A stretch of DNA of 64,000 nucleotides from Odiellus spinosus. Lineage: Eukaryota > Arthropoda > Arachnida > Opiliones > Phalangiidae. The stretch is taken from positions 19,563,600 through 19,627,599 of the forward strand of contig OY987226.1 of NCBI GenBank assembly GCA_963920705.1, in the 5' to 3' direction. The translations under genes and the position numbers were made by a program. How positions within the stretch are numbered: position 1 is the stretch's first letter; every line of letters begins with the position of its first letter. The notes below the pieces were generated by a model that saw only the letters and a program-made list of their open reading frames with translations, was not told the origin of the DNA and searched no databases. Below, piece after piece: positions 11,392 through 24,796 of the stretch.

Positions 11392-12307
11392 CCCCAGACA
11401 CCCGCGACATTATAATCCATTTTTAGCAAAAAATGGAGACCTTTTTGAATCAATTCGTTCAAAATTAAGAAGCCCTAAAACGTATCCCGCCTACCTCGTC
11501 AGCTACCCCCGCGAAACGCAAAGGCAACTTTACGCCTCCGCCCCCGTAGATCGTCGAAGTCAAAGATCGTAATCATCAATAAAGCACCCCTAAAAAAATG
11601 AAATTTTGTAAACTCACCGAAATTGGGGGAACCTAAAGAGATTATATCCTAAATTCCAGATAGTTTAGACATCCTTTGCTCACGTATTACAAGGATTAAC
11701 GATATTTTAAACGCGAATTAAACCGAATTTAATTTTAGTAAAACACCGGCGTATTATTGTCAGGCGCCATATTACTCTCTAGTCGGGGTCTTGGTCGGGG
11801 TCGGGGAAGAAGAGGGAGGCCCGAGGGGGGCGTAACGAGAGGGCATGACTGGAAATAATCAAAAATATTCTAGATGGGTGGAAATTCGTAATAATAAAAA
11901 TAAATAAATACGTAAAATTATGAATAATTAAAACATTTTGAAGTTTTTTAAAGCTAAACAAAGGTTGAAAATAATTATAATAGTTTTAAAATTTATCCTG
12001 ACACACGTTAATTGTTATAAAATGTTTCAAAATTGATAAAAAATAATTGAAAACGAATATTAAACAAATAATTAGAGTACCCATGGAGTAGTAACACTAA
12101 TAGCTTTAGGAGTAGAAGGTATAAAAAGTTGTAATTTTTAATTTAAATTAATTATAAGCAAACCCAGGTTATTTTTGTAGTTTTTAAAGTGAGGCTAATA
12201 ATAGACACTTTCGCGAGAGACTCTTTGGATTCGAGGCTAGACGCTAGAAGGCTTAACTTATGAACAGAATGATCCTACCACGGCGAGTCGGCGACTAATC
12301 TCTTCCA
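11392..12307. other. Nothing recognised
   Basis: AT-rich; a G-rich patch at 11780-11845 (GGGGTC repeats) is the only compositional feature. Confidence 0.5.
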
Positions 12308-12512
12308 TTTTTGACTTTATGCCTTTGGTGAGAATTTTTCATTTTTGAGAAGTTTTAATTTATACTTAAAATTATTCGAAAATGAATAACCTAATAACCG
12401 AAAAAAGTGAAAAAATAGGAAAATATAGGAGAAAACCGTCAATTATAGGAATTTATAGGAAGGCACTGAAAATATAGGAAAAATATGAAATATAGGAAGT
12501 CTGGGCACTCTG
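12308..12512 (+). mobile_element. MITE J fragment, right half
   Basis: Matches the right half of the element at 10432, from TTTGACTTTATGCCTTTGGT to GGAAGTCTGGGCACTCTG. The left half is missing. Confidence 0.72.
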
Positions 12513-13894
12513 CCCAACTAAAATCGGATTGAAATTACAGCCTCAAATACAATCAGTGTATTACCATTTCAATACCGAAGCGCGAGGATGTAAGATTAGT
12601 AGGTGCGTGTTTCAATCGCTATAAAATTGACTTATAAGCGTAGATACTTGGATTTGGTTCCGCGATGGGCCTAGAGTGGAGTAGTCGAGAAAGAGGCGCT
12701 CTTTTATTATTTTTTGATCGTCGTTGCAGTCGCGGTTGTCGAAAAATAGAACACGTTATAGATTGAGAAAGACGCTCGCTCGTAACAAGAAGGGAGAGCG
12801 GAATCGATTATAGAAATCGACAGAAATTAGAAAGAGAGAGACAGAGAGGGAGAGGAATGAAGAGCCGAGAAGAATTATCCCTCCGCGCGCCGGGTTAACA
12901 GTTCCCCTCTTATAGCCCCCAATGAAATCCGGGGGCTTCTTGGTTTTGCTCTCTCGCGCTCGCTCGTCCCCAAATTAACGGCTGTACGCTTCGGGCCATT
13001 CGGAAGGAGGAGGTGGTACGGGAGTGAGGAAGAAAACCCCGTTGAACCCCCGAGAGGGGAAAAGACGGTTTCGGTTCCGGAAATTCCATCGGGGATAACA
13101 TCCCTCTCTCTTTCTCCCTTCTCTAAGACCCTTCGTTCGCTGTAAGCGTATTGACGAGGATATAAAGTCGCGGACGCAATCTTGGAAATGACATCAATTC
13201 CCGCCTTGAAAGAGATTTTCCAATTCGGGAATTTCGGTTTCTTCTAAAGTTGAAAGCGAATGAAGCCCTGCCCTGATCCCGGGTTCGTCTTGGGCCCCCC
13301 GAACGTATAGTACGAGGAGCGAATCCGAGCGTGTACTGTCGAGACTCTATTAGTGACCCCTTCCCCTTAATTCCCTTCTTCCAAACTCTCCTCCGCTTAG
13401 AGACAAGATTGCCAATTCGAGGATTGGGTAAACAACAAGAGCCGCTTCTTTTCCTCTATCTATCTCTCTCTCTCTCTCATCCACATCACCCTGCGCCAAA
13501 CCATATATATATGGATAGCCAATTTCACGTTGATTTCACAACGCAAACGATGGTAGGGCTTTCCGTATATTAGGCTCTCTATATTTGAAAGCGGAAGACC
13601 GTAATAAAAGAACGTATATATAAACCTTTTCCTATAGCGCCACGCATTTTCCCTGTCGTCTCTGGAGGTTGCATCCATTGAGGATGGACTTTATACAGCT
13701 AAGACTACAATCCTCCCCAAAATGCTCAATTTAGTCCATTTCATTCATAGAACAATTCCGTCTTCGTTATTTTGACAAAAATTTCGGGTTCAAGTTTCAC
13801 TTGATTTCCATACATGGAAGCCTCAAATTTTGGATCAGATAAAATTTCAAACGCGTATTCTAGCTTGTCACCGCCAATATTTCAAATATTATAA
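12513..13894. other. No gene recognised; G+C-rich, possible regulatory DNA
   Basis: 12650-13340 is CpG-rich with purine (GAGA) runs near 12830-12860 and a CTCTCT run at 13460-13485. No open frame carries a recognisable domain. Confidence 0.45.
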
Positions 13895-14004
13895 GTTACG
13901 TATTTAAATCGATCGTTTTGGACAAATAATCTCTACACATCACATTTTAACCTTTCCAAATCGGTTAAAAAAACGGTCTCAAAATCGCTAGTGTGAACGC
14001 GGCT
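13895..14004 (+). mobile_element. Family B MITE, right part
   Basis: AATCTCTACACATCACATTT through CTAGTGTGAACGCGGC followed by TA is the right half of B. The left inverted end is not recognisable. Confidence 0.6.
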
Positions 14005-14410
14005 ATACTAACGTTCAGAAATACGTTTCCAAGAATTCGTTCAGTTCAAAACGTCCGTAAGCCAACTAACGAGGATTGAAGCGACAAGAAGTTAATAGAA
14101 GAAAGTAGGCAAGCCATCTTTAACTCGTGGGAGACATCCCTAAGTCGCTTGCACCTATTAAACGAGCTCGTGCCTCAACAATTATAATTATGGCGTGAAG
14201 TCTCCCCAAAAAGGCTAAGATACGTTATTGGCACCATTTCTCCATTATTCCAGAGAAAATGTTCCCCGTTTGTAGAGGCATTACTTGAATGGACCCGCAT
14301 TTTAGGTTGTCTCTCAATCGTAAACCTAATTTGACGTCATAACCGGAAATAAAATTATCACTTTTCGCTCGTGCCATTTTAAACCGCTCCTATTCCTTTG
14401 GTATATATTA

Positions 14411-14704
14411 GCCGCGTTCATACTAGGCCTTGGAATCGATTTAAACCGTTTCAAAACGTTTCACTAGAGTCGTGTGAACGGGAAACCGTCTTTTCTCGAA
14501 TCTATTTGATTCGATTTCTCGAAACCGCTTCGGGAAGCAGTTTCATGCCGATTCGGTTTCAACAACCTATAGATAAAGCTACAATAAATCGATTTATAAA
14601 GGTAATGTGTGAACATGTGAGGATTAAAACGATTCATGGCGATTTGAATATCGGTTTGGTTATACCGTTTCAAATCGATTAAGAAATGCTAGTGTGACCG
14701 TAGC
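14411..14704 (+). mobile_element. Family C MITE, complete reference copy
   Basis: 294 bp from GCCGCGTTCATACTAGGCC to GCTAGTGTGACCGTAGC with TA on each side. The ends resemble those of B. Internal repeated TCGATTT/AATCGATT and GTTTCAA motifs make many small hairpins. TA target use suggests Tc1/mariner. Confidence 0.85.
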
Positions 14705-15227
14705 TATTTTCTCTGATTATTTCCTTCCGAATTCAAGCTATCAAATCGTTTAGCGAAACAAGAATAGTCGAGATAGTTACGGACACGCTATCAATCCGAA
14801 ATAAAATAGATGAAGCCCGGGTAAAGAAGAGACTGAATGAAGATCAGAGTGGGGGATCGAGCGAGAGAATGATATCTATAGGACCATCGGTGATGAAACC
14901 AGTATATCATAGACTATATAACGGGAATTGAGAAGGTCTGTAAGGCGGAAGGAGCCATATAAAATATATATCGCGCCTAGCTGGCTCCTCATTGGGGATC
15001 ATGGGGCTCAGGGTTGTTGTTATCAGGGGGGTCGTCTCACCCCCTTCCGCGTGTTTGTTGTTGCCCCTTGAGATGAGCGTTGGCAAACACGGGCTTTGTC
15101 TCGTTTATCGCGTACATGATTGCGGAATTAAGACAATAAAGAACTTGGATTTATTCCTCGTAACATTCCCGGTGCGCGTTTCTATTTCTTTCGTATATCG
15201 AGTTTCATACGAGACAAAAGGGCATTA

Positions 15228-15406
15228 GCGCGTTCACACTTGACATTTAGGAACCGTTTTCAAACCGTTTCGAATGTTCAAATCGACTTTTTAAGATATT
15301 ATTTGGTTCCTTGATCAAGGGTCTACACGGGTGACCCCAAAATTTTATAATTTGACCTTTCCAAAACGGTTAAAATCGTTTTCAAAGTCTGTAGTGTGAA
15401 CGCAGC
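15228..15406 (+). mobile_element. Family B MITE, complete
   Basis: 179 bp, GCGCGTTCACACTTGACATT to GTGTGAACGCAGC, with TA on both sides. Inverted ends and a TA target fit a Tc1/mariner-type MITE. The arms also contain GAACCGTTTTCAAACCGTTT and AAAACGGTTAAAATCG. Confidence 0.82.
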
Positions 15407-16607
<1,201 letters not shown>

Positions 16608-17233
16608 GGAATAAAAAGGCGAGATCTGATTGGCTCGTATTCCCTTCTCCCCGAGCAGGATTCAAAATGGTGGTGAGTTCGAAATTTACTTATTTTATAT
16701 AGTCTAAGAAATCTAAAAATTACCATATCGCGTATTACACACGATTTCCCTCAGTTTCCCTTTTATAGGAAGCTAGTTATTAATCCTGACACAGTTTGTC
16801 TACGGTTGGAGACAGTTCCGGGGACTCTCGTGTTGACCTATTGTATATATAGCTTAATAATCCGACTGAGCTTATTGTACCAAAATAGTCTGGCGTAAAG
16901 GGTAGTACGAGCTTACAGTCTAAACGTTACTAGGGATTGCTAATTAAATTTGCCAGCGCGTACTCGTAACACAAATGGGGAATTAAAAACAAATTTTCTA
17001 CTTCATGGCTTTAGGAAAGTCGTTAATATAAACCGCGCACGCCCGTTATAAACACGACTTAACTTAATTAATGCCTCGCAGTTTTTTGGTAAAAGTTAAG
17101 TACCGGATATTCAGAGAGAATAAAAAAATATATATTTATATATTTTAAAGGAGGCTGAATAGGAAAATAAAGTCATTTCGTATTACCCATTAAAATGACG
17201 GACTTTAAATAAAGATAGCAAGTTAGATATTAC

Positions 17234-17550
17234 CAAGAATCCATTCAGGTTCCATAAGAATATGGGAGGGCCGCGATTCAATAACCATCCTCCCAAACTT
17301 TGTAGCAAAAGTTCGTCCGCTTCGAATCGATTTTTCAAGTAAATCGCTCCTGACATCATATTATTAACCCGCGCCACTAACGACCTAGACATAATATTTT
17401 GGGTAATAAAAATGGAGCCGACCGAAAAAAGATCTAAGCGTACAAATGTTGCGAAAATTGCAGACGAACTTTTGTTACAAAGTTTGGGAGGATGGTACCA
17501 GAGGCTAAAGCTTTGCTCCCATATTCTTATGGAACCTGAATGGATTCTTG
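17234..17550 (+). mobile_element. MITE family A, copy 2
   Basis: 317 bp, nearly identical to the copy at 9852 and in the same orientation. It has perfect CAAGAATCC ends and an exact 7-bp duplication ATATTAC on both sides (17227-17233, 17551-17557). Confidence 0.92.
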
Positions 17551-17714
17551 ATATTACTTCGTGTATCTAACGTTGCGTGTACATTTTAGCGTTCCCGATC
17601 AACAGACAAACGTACCTATAGCATTACATATTTTGATGATTCCGCTATTTAGAATATTTAAATAGTAAGATCAAGTTATAAATATAATTCATAAAAATTG
17701 TGACAGCCTCACAA

Positions 17715-18349
17715 TTAAAGGGAGAAAGCAACCTAATAACACGTGATTTTTAAATGATTCCTTATCGTTTAAATCGAGATCCACCAATAAAATGTTTACA
17801 AAACAAATATTAAATTAGAAATAAATTTAAACCTTAACCGGAAAATAGGCTTAGCGGGATCAGGGCTCCCAGTACAAAGTCCACAAAAAATAATAGGTAT
17901 AATATATAAAAAATATCCTATAATATAGGATATTTATAGGTTCCATATAGGTCCAAAATTATGTCATATTAGTTATGATATAATTAATGAAATATTGGAG
18001 TTTTTTAAGAAGCATATTATATAATAAAGAGCAGTGGCGAGGCCACACTCGGGCTAAGTAAGCCGTATAGTCTATTTGAAAAATTTGACAGGGGCCCCCA
18101 AAACTGGACCAATGAGCAAAGGCCCGTCGTTCACGCGAGATCTCCACGAGATTTACAATCGCGTTCGATTGGTCGCTGGACCTTATACGCGTTAAAATCG
18201 GGAATCACGAATCCCGCTAAGCCTAAGTTTTAAATTTATTTCTAGTTTAATATTTGTTCGTTAATTTTTTCAATAGTGGTTTAGGCCTTTTTAAACAATA
18301 AGGAATCGATAAAAAAATCACTTGTTGTTAGGTTGCATTCTCCCTTTAA
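17715..18349. mobile_element. Family D element (Kolobok/T2-like), enlarged
   Basis: TTAAAGGGAGAA at the left and TTCTCCCTTTAA at the right, with TTAA as target. The arms hold CGATTCCTTAT, AATAGGCTTAGCGGGAT and a central palindrome. At 635 bp it is about 200 bp longer than the other copies because of extra sequence near 17870-18100. Confidence 0.82.
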
Positions 18350-19040
18350 GGAAAATTAAAAATAAAGTTTAATAATGTGGCTTACTCGCCAAGTGATTCT
18401 CGTAATCCGTGTAGCGTTAAAAATAAATTAAAAATCGAGGGGCAAGCCGCTTATAAACTGACAAAACCACGGATGGGATTAAGAAAATAAGCTTATAACG
18501 CTCTTGGAGCCTAAGAGAGCTATAGGGAGAGAGAGAGACCCCAAAGACAAGTTCATGGAGAAGGGCTTAAATCTATAATTCTCATTAGAGCAAAAAACGA
18601 AGAAAAATCGAAAAATAAAGATTTAATTTGGAACACACTCGCTACCTCTCCCGCCTTACTCGAGCAGCTTAAGCCCTAGAAAGGCTTAAAGTTAGCCAGC
18701 TTCTACCCTTGGCTACCCTTCATTCATTGTCTTTACTCTGAACGGCGCGATTTTTTAAAATCCCTAGAAAAACAATGAGCCAATAATAAAAAAAAAAAAG
18801 TCCCCCGACCCGGTCACCCATTCTAAAGGGAAGAAAAAATGTCGGGACCCTAAATATAATTTTATTAACTAAATTACCCGTCAAAAATGTGGGATTTTAA
18901 AAGTTCATAACAAAAGACGGTTTTTTAATATTAATTAGTTATAATTAATAATCATATACGTAATATATTAATATGAATAAAATTGATCTTTCTTCCACTT
19001 CTTACTTTGTTAAACATAGCAGAAATGTTTTATTCTTGCA

Positions 19041-19612
19041 AGGCTTAATCCAAGTTTAAAATTAGGCTTAAAAAGCGTTTGAAATTAATTTTAAAAAGCG
19101 TTTGAAATTAGGCTTAAAAAGCGTTTGAAATTAGGCTTAAAAATCGATTGAAATTAGGCTTAAAAAGCGTTTGAAATTAGGCTTAAAAAGAGTTTGAAAT
19201 TAGGCTTAATCGACGTTTGAAATTAGGCTTAATAGACGTTTGATATTAGACTTAATTGCGGTTTGAAATTAGGCTTAAAAACGTTTCAAATTAGGCTTAA
19301 TCGACGTTTCAAATTAGGCTTAATCGACGTTTCAAATTAGGCTTAATCGACGTTTCAAATTAGGCTTAATCGACGTTTCAAATTAGGCTTAATCGACGTT
19401 TCAAATTAGGCTTAATCGACGTTTCAAATTAGGCTTAATCGACGTTTCAAATTAGGCTTAATCGACGTTTCAAATTAGGCTTAATCGACGTTTCAAATTA
19501 GGCTTAATCGACGTTTCAAATTAGGCTTAATCGACGTTTCAAATTAGGCTTAATCTATGTAGGCTTAAAAAGCGTTTGAAATTAGGCTTAAAAAGCGTTT
19601 GAAATTAGGCCA
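19041..19612 (+). repeat. 23-bp minisatellite, first
   Basis: Unit GACGTTTCAAATTAGGCTTA plus three bases. The central twelve or so copies are identical; flanking units carry AAAGCGTTTGAAATTAGG variants on both sides, the pattern expected of unequal exchange. Confidence 0.94.
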
Positions 19613-20184
19613 CGTCTTTTGAAATAAAAACTCAAACTAAAGCGGAGTTAACAATGAAGTTTAACATAGTATATCAAACTTTGTTTGTCCATTTTAGCTA
19701 ATTTATTTTTGGATACTGACGCTGGCAACAAAGTAATTGTTGGGTAACGTTTCGAGATTCGTTTAATAATTAGATTTATTATAACCCAATTACGAGCCTA
19801 TTGTTCTAAATTTAAACGCTCTGTATATAAACTAAAGATTTGAAAATGTAATTCCTTTACCGAGTGAGTTTCCTATGCAGATAACCGTTTTCCCAATTTT
19901 CCATTTATATTTTCCGTCGATTTCGAGAGAAACTTCAAACTTTCCTTACCTAATTTACTCAATCTTTCTCCATTTTCTTTGATATTTGCCTGATTTTCAA
20001 TCCAATCCCGAAATCTAATTTCCTCAATTTCTTCGTCGCTAGAGTTGATTATTTTCTACGAAAAAAAAAAAAAAAAAAAAAAAAAGATTCAAAAGGAGTT
20101 TTGAAAATCCAGATTATATTTAATAAATTGGATTATTCTTTAAAAAATGATAAAGTTCGAAGCAAAATCCGCGCTCATATAGTT

Positions 20185-20441
20185 AAGCCCTGGAGTCGAT
20201 TCAAATCGTTTCGCTGCTTCGGGAAACAGTTTCACAAATCGATTCGGCTTCAACAACATTAAGCCGCGTTCATACTAGGCCCTGGAATCTATTTAAACCG
20301 ATTCAAACGTTTCCCTGGAGTCGTCTTATCTCTAATCGATTTGATTTGATTCCTCGAAACTGCTTCGGTAACCAGTTTCATGCCGTTTCGGTTTCAACAA
20401 CTGATAGATAAAGCTACAATAAAACGCTTAAAACGATTCTT
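20185..20441 (+). mobile_element. Two truncated family C copies in tandem
   Basis: 20185-20260 matches the C middle (GCTTCGGGAAACAGTTTCAC). A fresh left end GCCGCGTTCATACTAGGC starts at 20263 and runs to about 20441, where the next C copy begins. Confidence 0.7.
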
Positions 20442-20443
20442 TA

Positions 20444-20736
20444 GCTACGGTCACACTATCATTTCGTAATCGATATGAAACGGTAAAATCAAACCGATAT
20501 TCAAATCGCCAGGAATCGTTTTAAGCGCCACGTGTTCACGCATTATCTTTATAAATCGATTTATCGTAGCTTCATTTATCGGTTGTTGAAACAGAATCAG
20601 TACGAAACTGCTTCCCGAAGCATTTTCTAGAAATCGAATCAAATCGATTCGAGAAAAGACGGTTTCTCGTTCACACGACTCTAGCGAATCGTTTTGAAAC
20701 GGTTTAAATCGATTCGAAGGCCTAGTATGAACGCAG
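20444..20736 (-). mobile_element. Family C MITE, inverted, near full length
   Basis: Starts GCTACGGTCACACTATCATT after TA and ends CCTAGTATGAACGCAGC. The right TA has decayed to TC. Confidence 0.82.
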
Positions 20737-20742
20737 CTCTAG

Positions 20743-21394
20743 AGATTTGAATATATGTTTGATTTTACCGTTTTAAATCGATTAATAAATGGTAGTGTGA
20801 CTGCAGTCACACCGTTTGCAAACGTTTCGCTGGAGTCGTGTGAACTAGAAATCGTTTTTTCCAGAATCGATTTGAGCCAATTTCTCGTCACTGATTCGGG
20901 AACCAGTTTCAAAACCAATTCGGCTTCAACAGCTGACAGATGATAAGGTAATAAATCGGTTTATCAAGAGCTGCGTTCACACTACAGACCGTTTTGGAAA
21001 GGTCAAATTATAAATTTTCGAATGGCCCATGTAGACCTTTGATCAAGAAACAAAATGTAATATCTTAAAAGTCGATTTGAACATTCGAAACCGTTTGAAA
21101 ACGGTTCCAAAGTGTAAAGTGTGAACGTATAGCTAAGGTCATGCGTGAACAGATGGCGCTTAAAATGATTTAGGATGATTTGAATATCGGTTTGATTTTA
21201 CGGTTTGAAGTCGTTTTGGATAGGCTAGTATTGAACGTATCTGTTATAGAAGATTGAACTATAATAAAACGGTTTATGAAGAAGATATTCGAACAGATGG
21301 TGCTTAAAACAATTCCGAGCGATTTAAATATAGGATTGATTTTATAGTTTGAAATCGATTGTCATACGCTATAGCGTGAAGTTGAACGTAGCTA
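20743..21394 (+). mobile_element. Cluster of C fragments carrying a B insertion
   Basis: A C right end (20743-20805), a C body (20805-20968), B at 20970-21133, the rest of that C (21136-21245), and another C tail (21258-21394) lie end to end. C sequences evidently accumulate in or beside one another. Confidence 0.7.
20970..21133 (-). mobile_element. Family B MITE inserted in a C element
   Basis: GCTGCGTTCACACTACAGAC to GTGTGAACGTATAGC then TA. C-family sequence lies on both sides (ATCGGTTTATCAAGA before, GGTCATGCGTGAACAG after) and joins up when the element is removed. Confidence 0.8.
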
Positions 21395-22439
21395 ATTGGC
21401 TTTAAACCATTTTTATTTCGAAATCGTTATCCATTTCTTAAAGAGATTGAAAGAGGCAAATTTCAAATTTGTCATCGAACTTCAACTTCCCTTTTCAAAG
21501 ACAAAACGGGGTTTGAAAAAAAAAAAAAAAAAAAAAATAAAAAACTCCGATGGAGGAAGGGGTTTTAGGAGGTAAGGACGGAGTGGGGGTGCGAGACAAA
21601 AAAGGGAATAAAAGTTTAAAGGATTTTTCTGATTGATTTGGCGAACGCGGAGGCAGCGATAGGGTATTAACCCCCATTCAACCCCAGCCCCCGTGTACCC
21701 AATAACCCATTTTCCTTTTACGTATAGTAGTCTTAGAGACTCTTTAGTCAGGGGTCACGCGACGAAGACAGATCGAGGAGCGAGGTGAGTTCGGGGTAGG
21801 GGGTTTAGGGAGATGGAAAGGCAAGAAATCCAATCGCTAAAGAAGAAAACCATAACGGAGTATAGCTAGGCCAATAGCGCTTGTATATATTTGGAGTATT
21901 TCATCCGCGGGATTTTTCGCTCCCAAGACTCTTTTTGTTATTAGAATTGATTTGATTTCTTTTTTGAGGGACACGCGAGAAATTTGAACTCGATATAAAT
22001 ACCATCAAAAGCCCCAATCCCCCCACACACACGCGTGCATTCACTTTAAAGCTAAAAACTTTATCGAAACCACGATGAGGAGAAACCATGACCTCTTAAT
22101 GTTTTTGCTCTATAAAAAATGCCATTGCATTTTAAACGCGGACAAAGTTACTTGTAGACTAGGCTTCATAAAAGTTTAATGCCTTTTTGAACTGGGAAAG
22201 TATATTTTCCACCACGGAGCCAACAACATTGACCGATAGGTCAAACTACTTACGATGAAAAAATTTATGTAAAAATCACTTAAATACCTAACTCGAGAAC
22301 CACGTAACTCGAATAAATGAAAGTCGGTACCGGTTTTAATTAAACATGTTTGATAGTCTACCGCGCTTTTAATTTAGCACGTTTGCTTAACTATTTGACC
22401 CTCTAACATCTTGTTTAATAAAACACAGTTTGTTAACTC
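21395..22439. other. No gene recognised
   Basis: A poly(A) run at 21518 and a G+C-richer patch (21560-21830); no coherent reading frame. Confidence 0.5.
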
Positions 22440-22446
22440 GATTCCT

Positions 22447-22753
22447 CAAGAATCCATTTAGGTCCCATAAGAATATGGGAGCATAGCTTTAGCCTCTGGT
22501 ACCATCCTCCCAAACTTTGTTCGTCTGCAATTTTCGCAACATTTGTACGCTTAGATCTTTTTTCGGTCGACTCCATTTTTATTACCCAAAATATTATGTC
22601 AAGGTCGTTAATGGCGTAGGTTAATAATAGATGTCAGGAGCGATTTACATGAAAAATCGATTCGAAGCGGACGAACTTTTGCTACAAAGTTTGGGAGGAT
22701 GGTTATTGAATCGCGGCCCTCCCATATTCTTATGGAACCTGAATGGATTCTTG
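22447..22753 (-). mobile_element. MITE family A, copy 3 (inverted)
   Basis: 307 bp in the opposite orientation to the other three copies, with a short internal deletion. Flanks GATTCCT and GATTCCG differ at one of seven bases, so this insertion is probably somewhat older. It directly abuts the 23-bp minisatellite that starts at 22809. Confidence 0.9.
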
Positions 22754-22808
22754 GATTCCGGAATCAATCTCTGCATTTCGATAATTTGTAATTCTTTTCT
22801 GATCAAGG

Positions 22809-23292
22809 GAGGGTCAAGATGAAAATAAAGTAAGGGTCAAGATGAAAATAAAGTGAGGGTCAAGATGAAAATAAAGTGAGGGTCAAGATGAAAATAAAGT
22901 GAGGGTCAAGATGAAAATAAAGTGAGGGTCAAGATGAAAATAAAGTGAGGGTCAAGATGAAAATAAAGTGAGGGTCAAGATGAAAATAAAGTGAGGGTCA
23001 AGATGAAAATAAAGTAAGGGTCAAGATGAAAATAAAGTGAGGGTCAAGATGAAAATAAAGTGAGGGTCAAGATGAAAATAAAGTGAGGGTCAAGATGAAA
23101 ATAAAGTGAGGGTCAAGATGACAATAAAGTGAGGGTCAAGATGAAAATAAAGTAAGGGTCAAGATGAAAATAAAGTAAGGGTCAAGATGAAAATAAAGTG
23201 AGGGTCAAGATGAAAATAAAGTGAGAGTAAAGATGAAAATAAAGTGAGGGTTCAGATGAAAATAAAGTGAGGGTCAAGATGAATTCAAAGAT
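22809..23292 (+). repeat. 23-bp minisatellite, second
   Basis: About 20 copies of GTGAGGGTCAAGATGAAAAT plus three bases. Variants with GTAAGG occur at scattered units, and the last copies decay. It starts about 55 bases after MITE A copy 3. Confidence 0.94.
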
Positions 23293-23517
23293 AGGGTCAA
23301 GATCAAAATCAAGGAAGAGTGAAGAAGGAAATCAATGGAGATTTAAGGGGCTCATCCCGAAATAAAGTGCTCTTTTATCTCCAAAACATATAATAATTAA
23401 ACTAGGTCTTACGTTAGGTTTAATTGGCGTTCGAAAATCGAAATAATCATAGACATATGAAAAATGAACTAGGTCCACAACCATACCTAAATCACGCTCC
23501 AAAAATGATATAAATAG

Positions 23518-23672
23518 AAAATATTTTCACGCGCTAATGCTCGCCTTTGACTGTACAAATGACACGCGCCAAAGGGGGACATCTCCCCTGTGGCGCGTGA
23601 AATTTGTACAGTCAAAGGCAGGGAAAACATCTATATATTGTACATCGACCTTAAAAAGGATTGTGGATCTAG
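23518..23672 (+). mobile_element. Hairpin element, copy 1
   Basis: Arms 23543-23571 and 23591-23619 (GCCTTTGACTGTACAAA...) pair with about two mismatches over 29 bases. The surrounding GAAAATATTTTCACGC start and GGAT...ATCTAGTTC end are shared with a copy at 25987. Confidence 0.65.
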
Positions 23673-24796
23673 TTCTTTTTTCATATAAATGGAAATAATT
23701 TGAAATAAAGCACGTGACTCGAGTCTCGCGATAATACGCTGAGCCGTATGAGAAAAAAAAAAAAAAAAAAAAATCTAACTCGGTGCGTGTTTTATAAAAA
23801 TTAAAATCCAACCGGAGTTTGCAAAGAAGTTTATCAAAGCCCATAAATTTTGCGTGTACATTTCAGCGTTCCCCACGGACAAAATAACCTTGATAATTAT
23901 ATATTTTAGATTCGGTGCTAGTTCAAACAATCGTCAGTAAACCTATTTATCATATTTTAATACAATTACACGGGGCCCGAAATAGTTAGATTAAACCCTC
24001 TTGTAGGACGGGCTTTTAGCTATATGAGTATAGTGTAATAAAACTAAAATATATTCAAATTCCTGCATTCCCAGATTTTTTTTATCCAAAGATTTTTTTT
24101 TTACTATATACCGTATATAGTAAGTTCGTGGGAATACTAAAAGATATCCTTCTAAAAGCAATTTGCGAATGAAAAAAAAGAAGGTGTACGAATTTCTCCT
24201 CGAATGAAGAATAAAGGCAAACCAGGCGAAATATTGCAGACCTTAAATATACGATAGCGCGAGTTACTACTATTCCATTGCTCGAGAATACGCGAATATT
24301 TTATTTCGTCTTTGGCAACCCGAATGAATAATTCCCGTGTCGGTCCATTCGCTTTTTAACAGTTAATGAAGCAAAGTTTAGGTTAAGGCGATAGAGTAGA
24401 CTTTTTACGAGGGTATAGCCAAGGAGAATTGAATACAAATGGAGAGAAAGGCCGCGAAATGGAAAGGGAACTTCAGGGAAACCGATATTTCTGCGAATGA
24501 AAAAAACACCCTCCTCATTTCCTTCGACCCCCAGAGACACGAGGTAATACATTTGGCTTCGGGCTTCCGAAACAGACTCGTGAAATGAGTGGTTTCCAAA
24601 CAACATCCCCCTAAAGACTGATATTTTCGGCGTCGGTCTTATCTCGAAGCTCTCCGTGTTGTGTTAGGTTGAGCTTATACTTCCTGATGACCCTCTAAAC
24701 TTAGAGGTTAACAAAGACAATTGTAGAATTCGTTGCAGCAACACCCAAGGACTGAACTTTCCCCGTTTCTTACAGTATATTTTACAGATATTTTTC
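23673..24796. other. No gene recognised
   Basis: Two overlapping frames of 64 and 101 codons at 24301-24606 on the - strand have no motif. An almost palindromic ACTATATAC/GTATATAGT lies at about 24104. Confidence 0.45.

Noticed and set aside
22809..23292. Regular short repeats that could suggest a CRISPR array
   Set aside because: Units are contiguous with no unique spacers, in a eukaryotic setting; it is a minisatellite.
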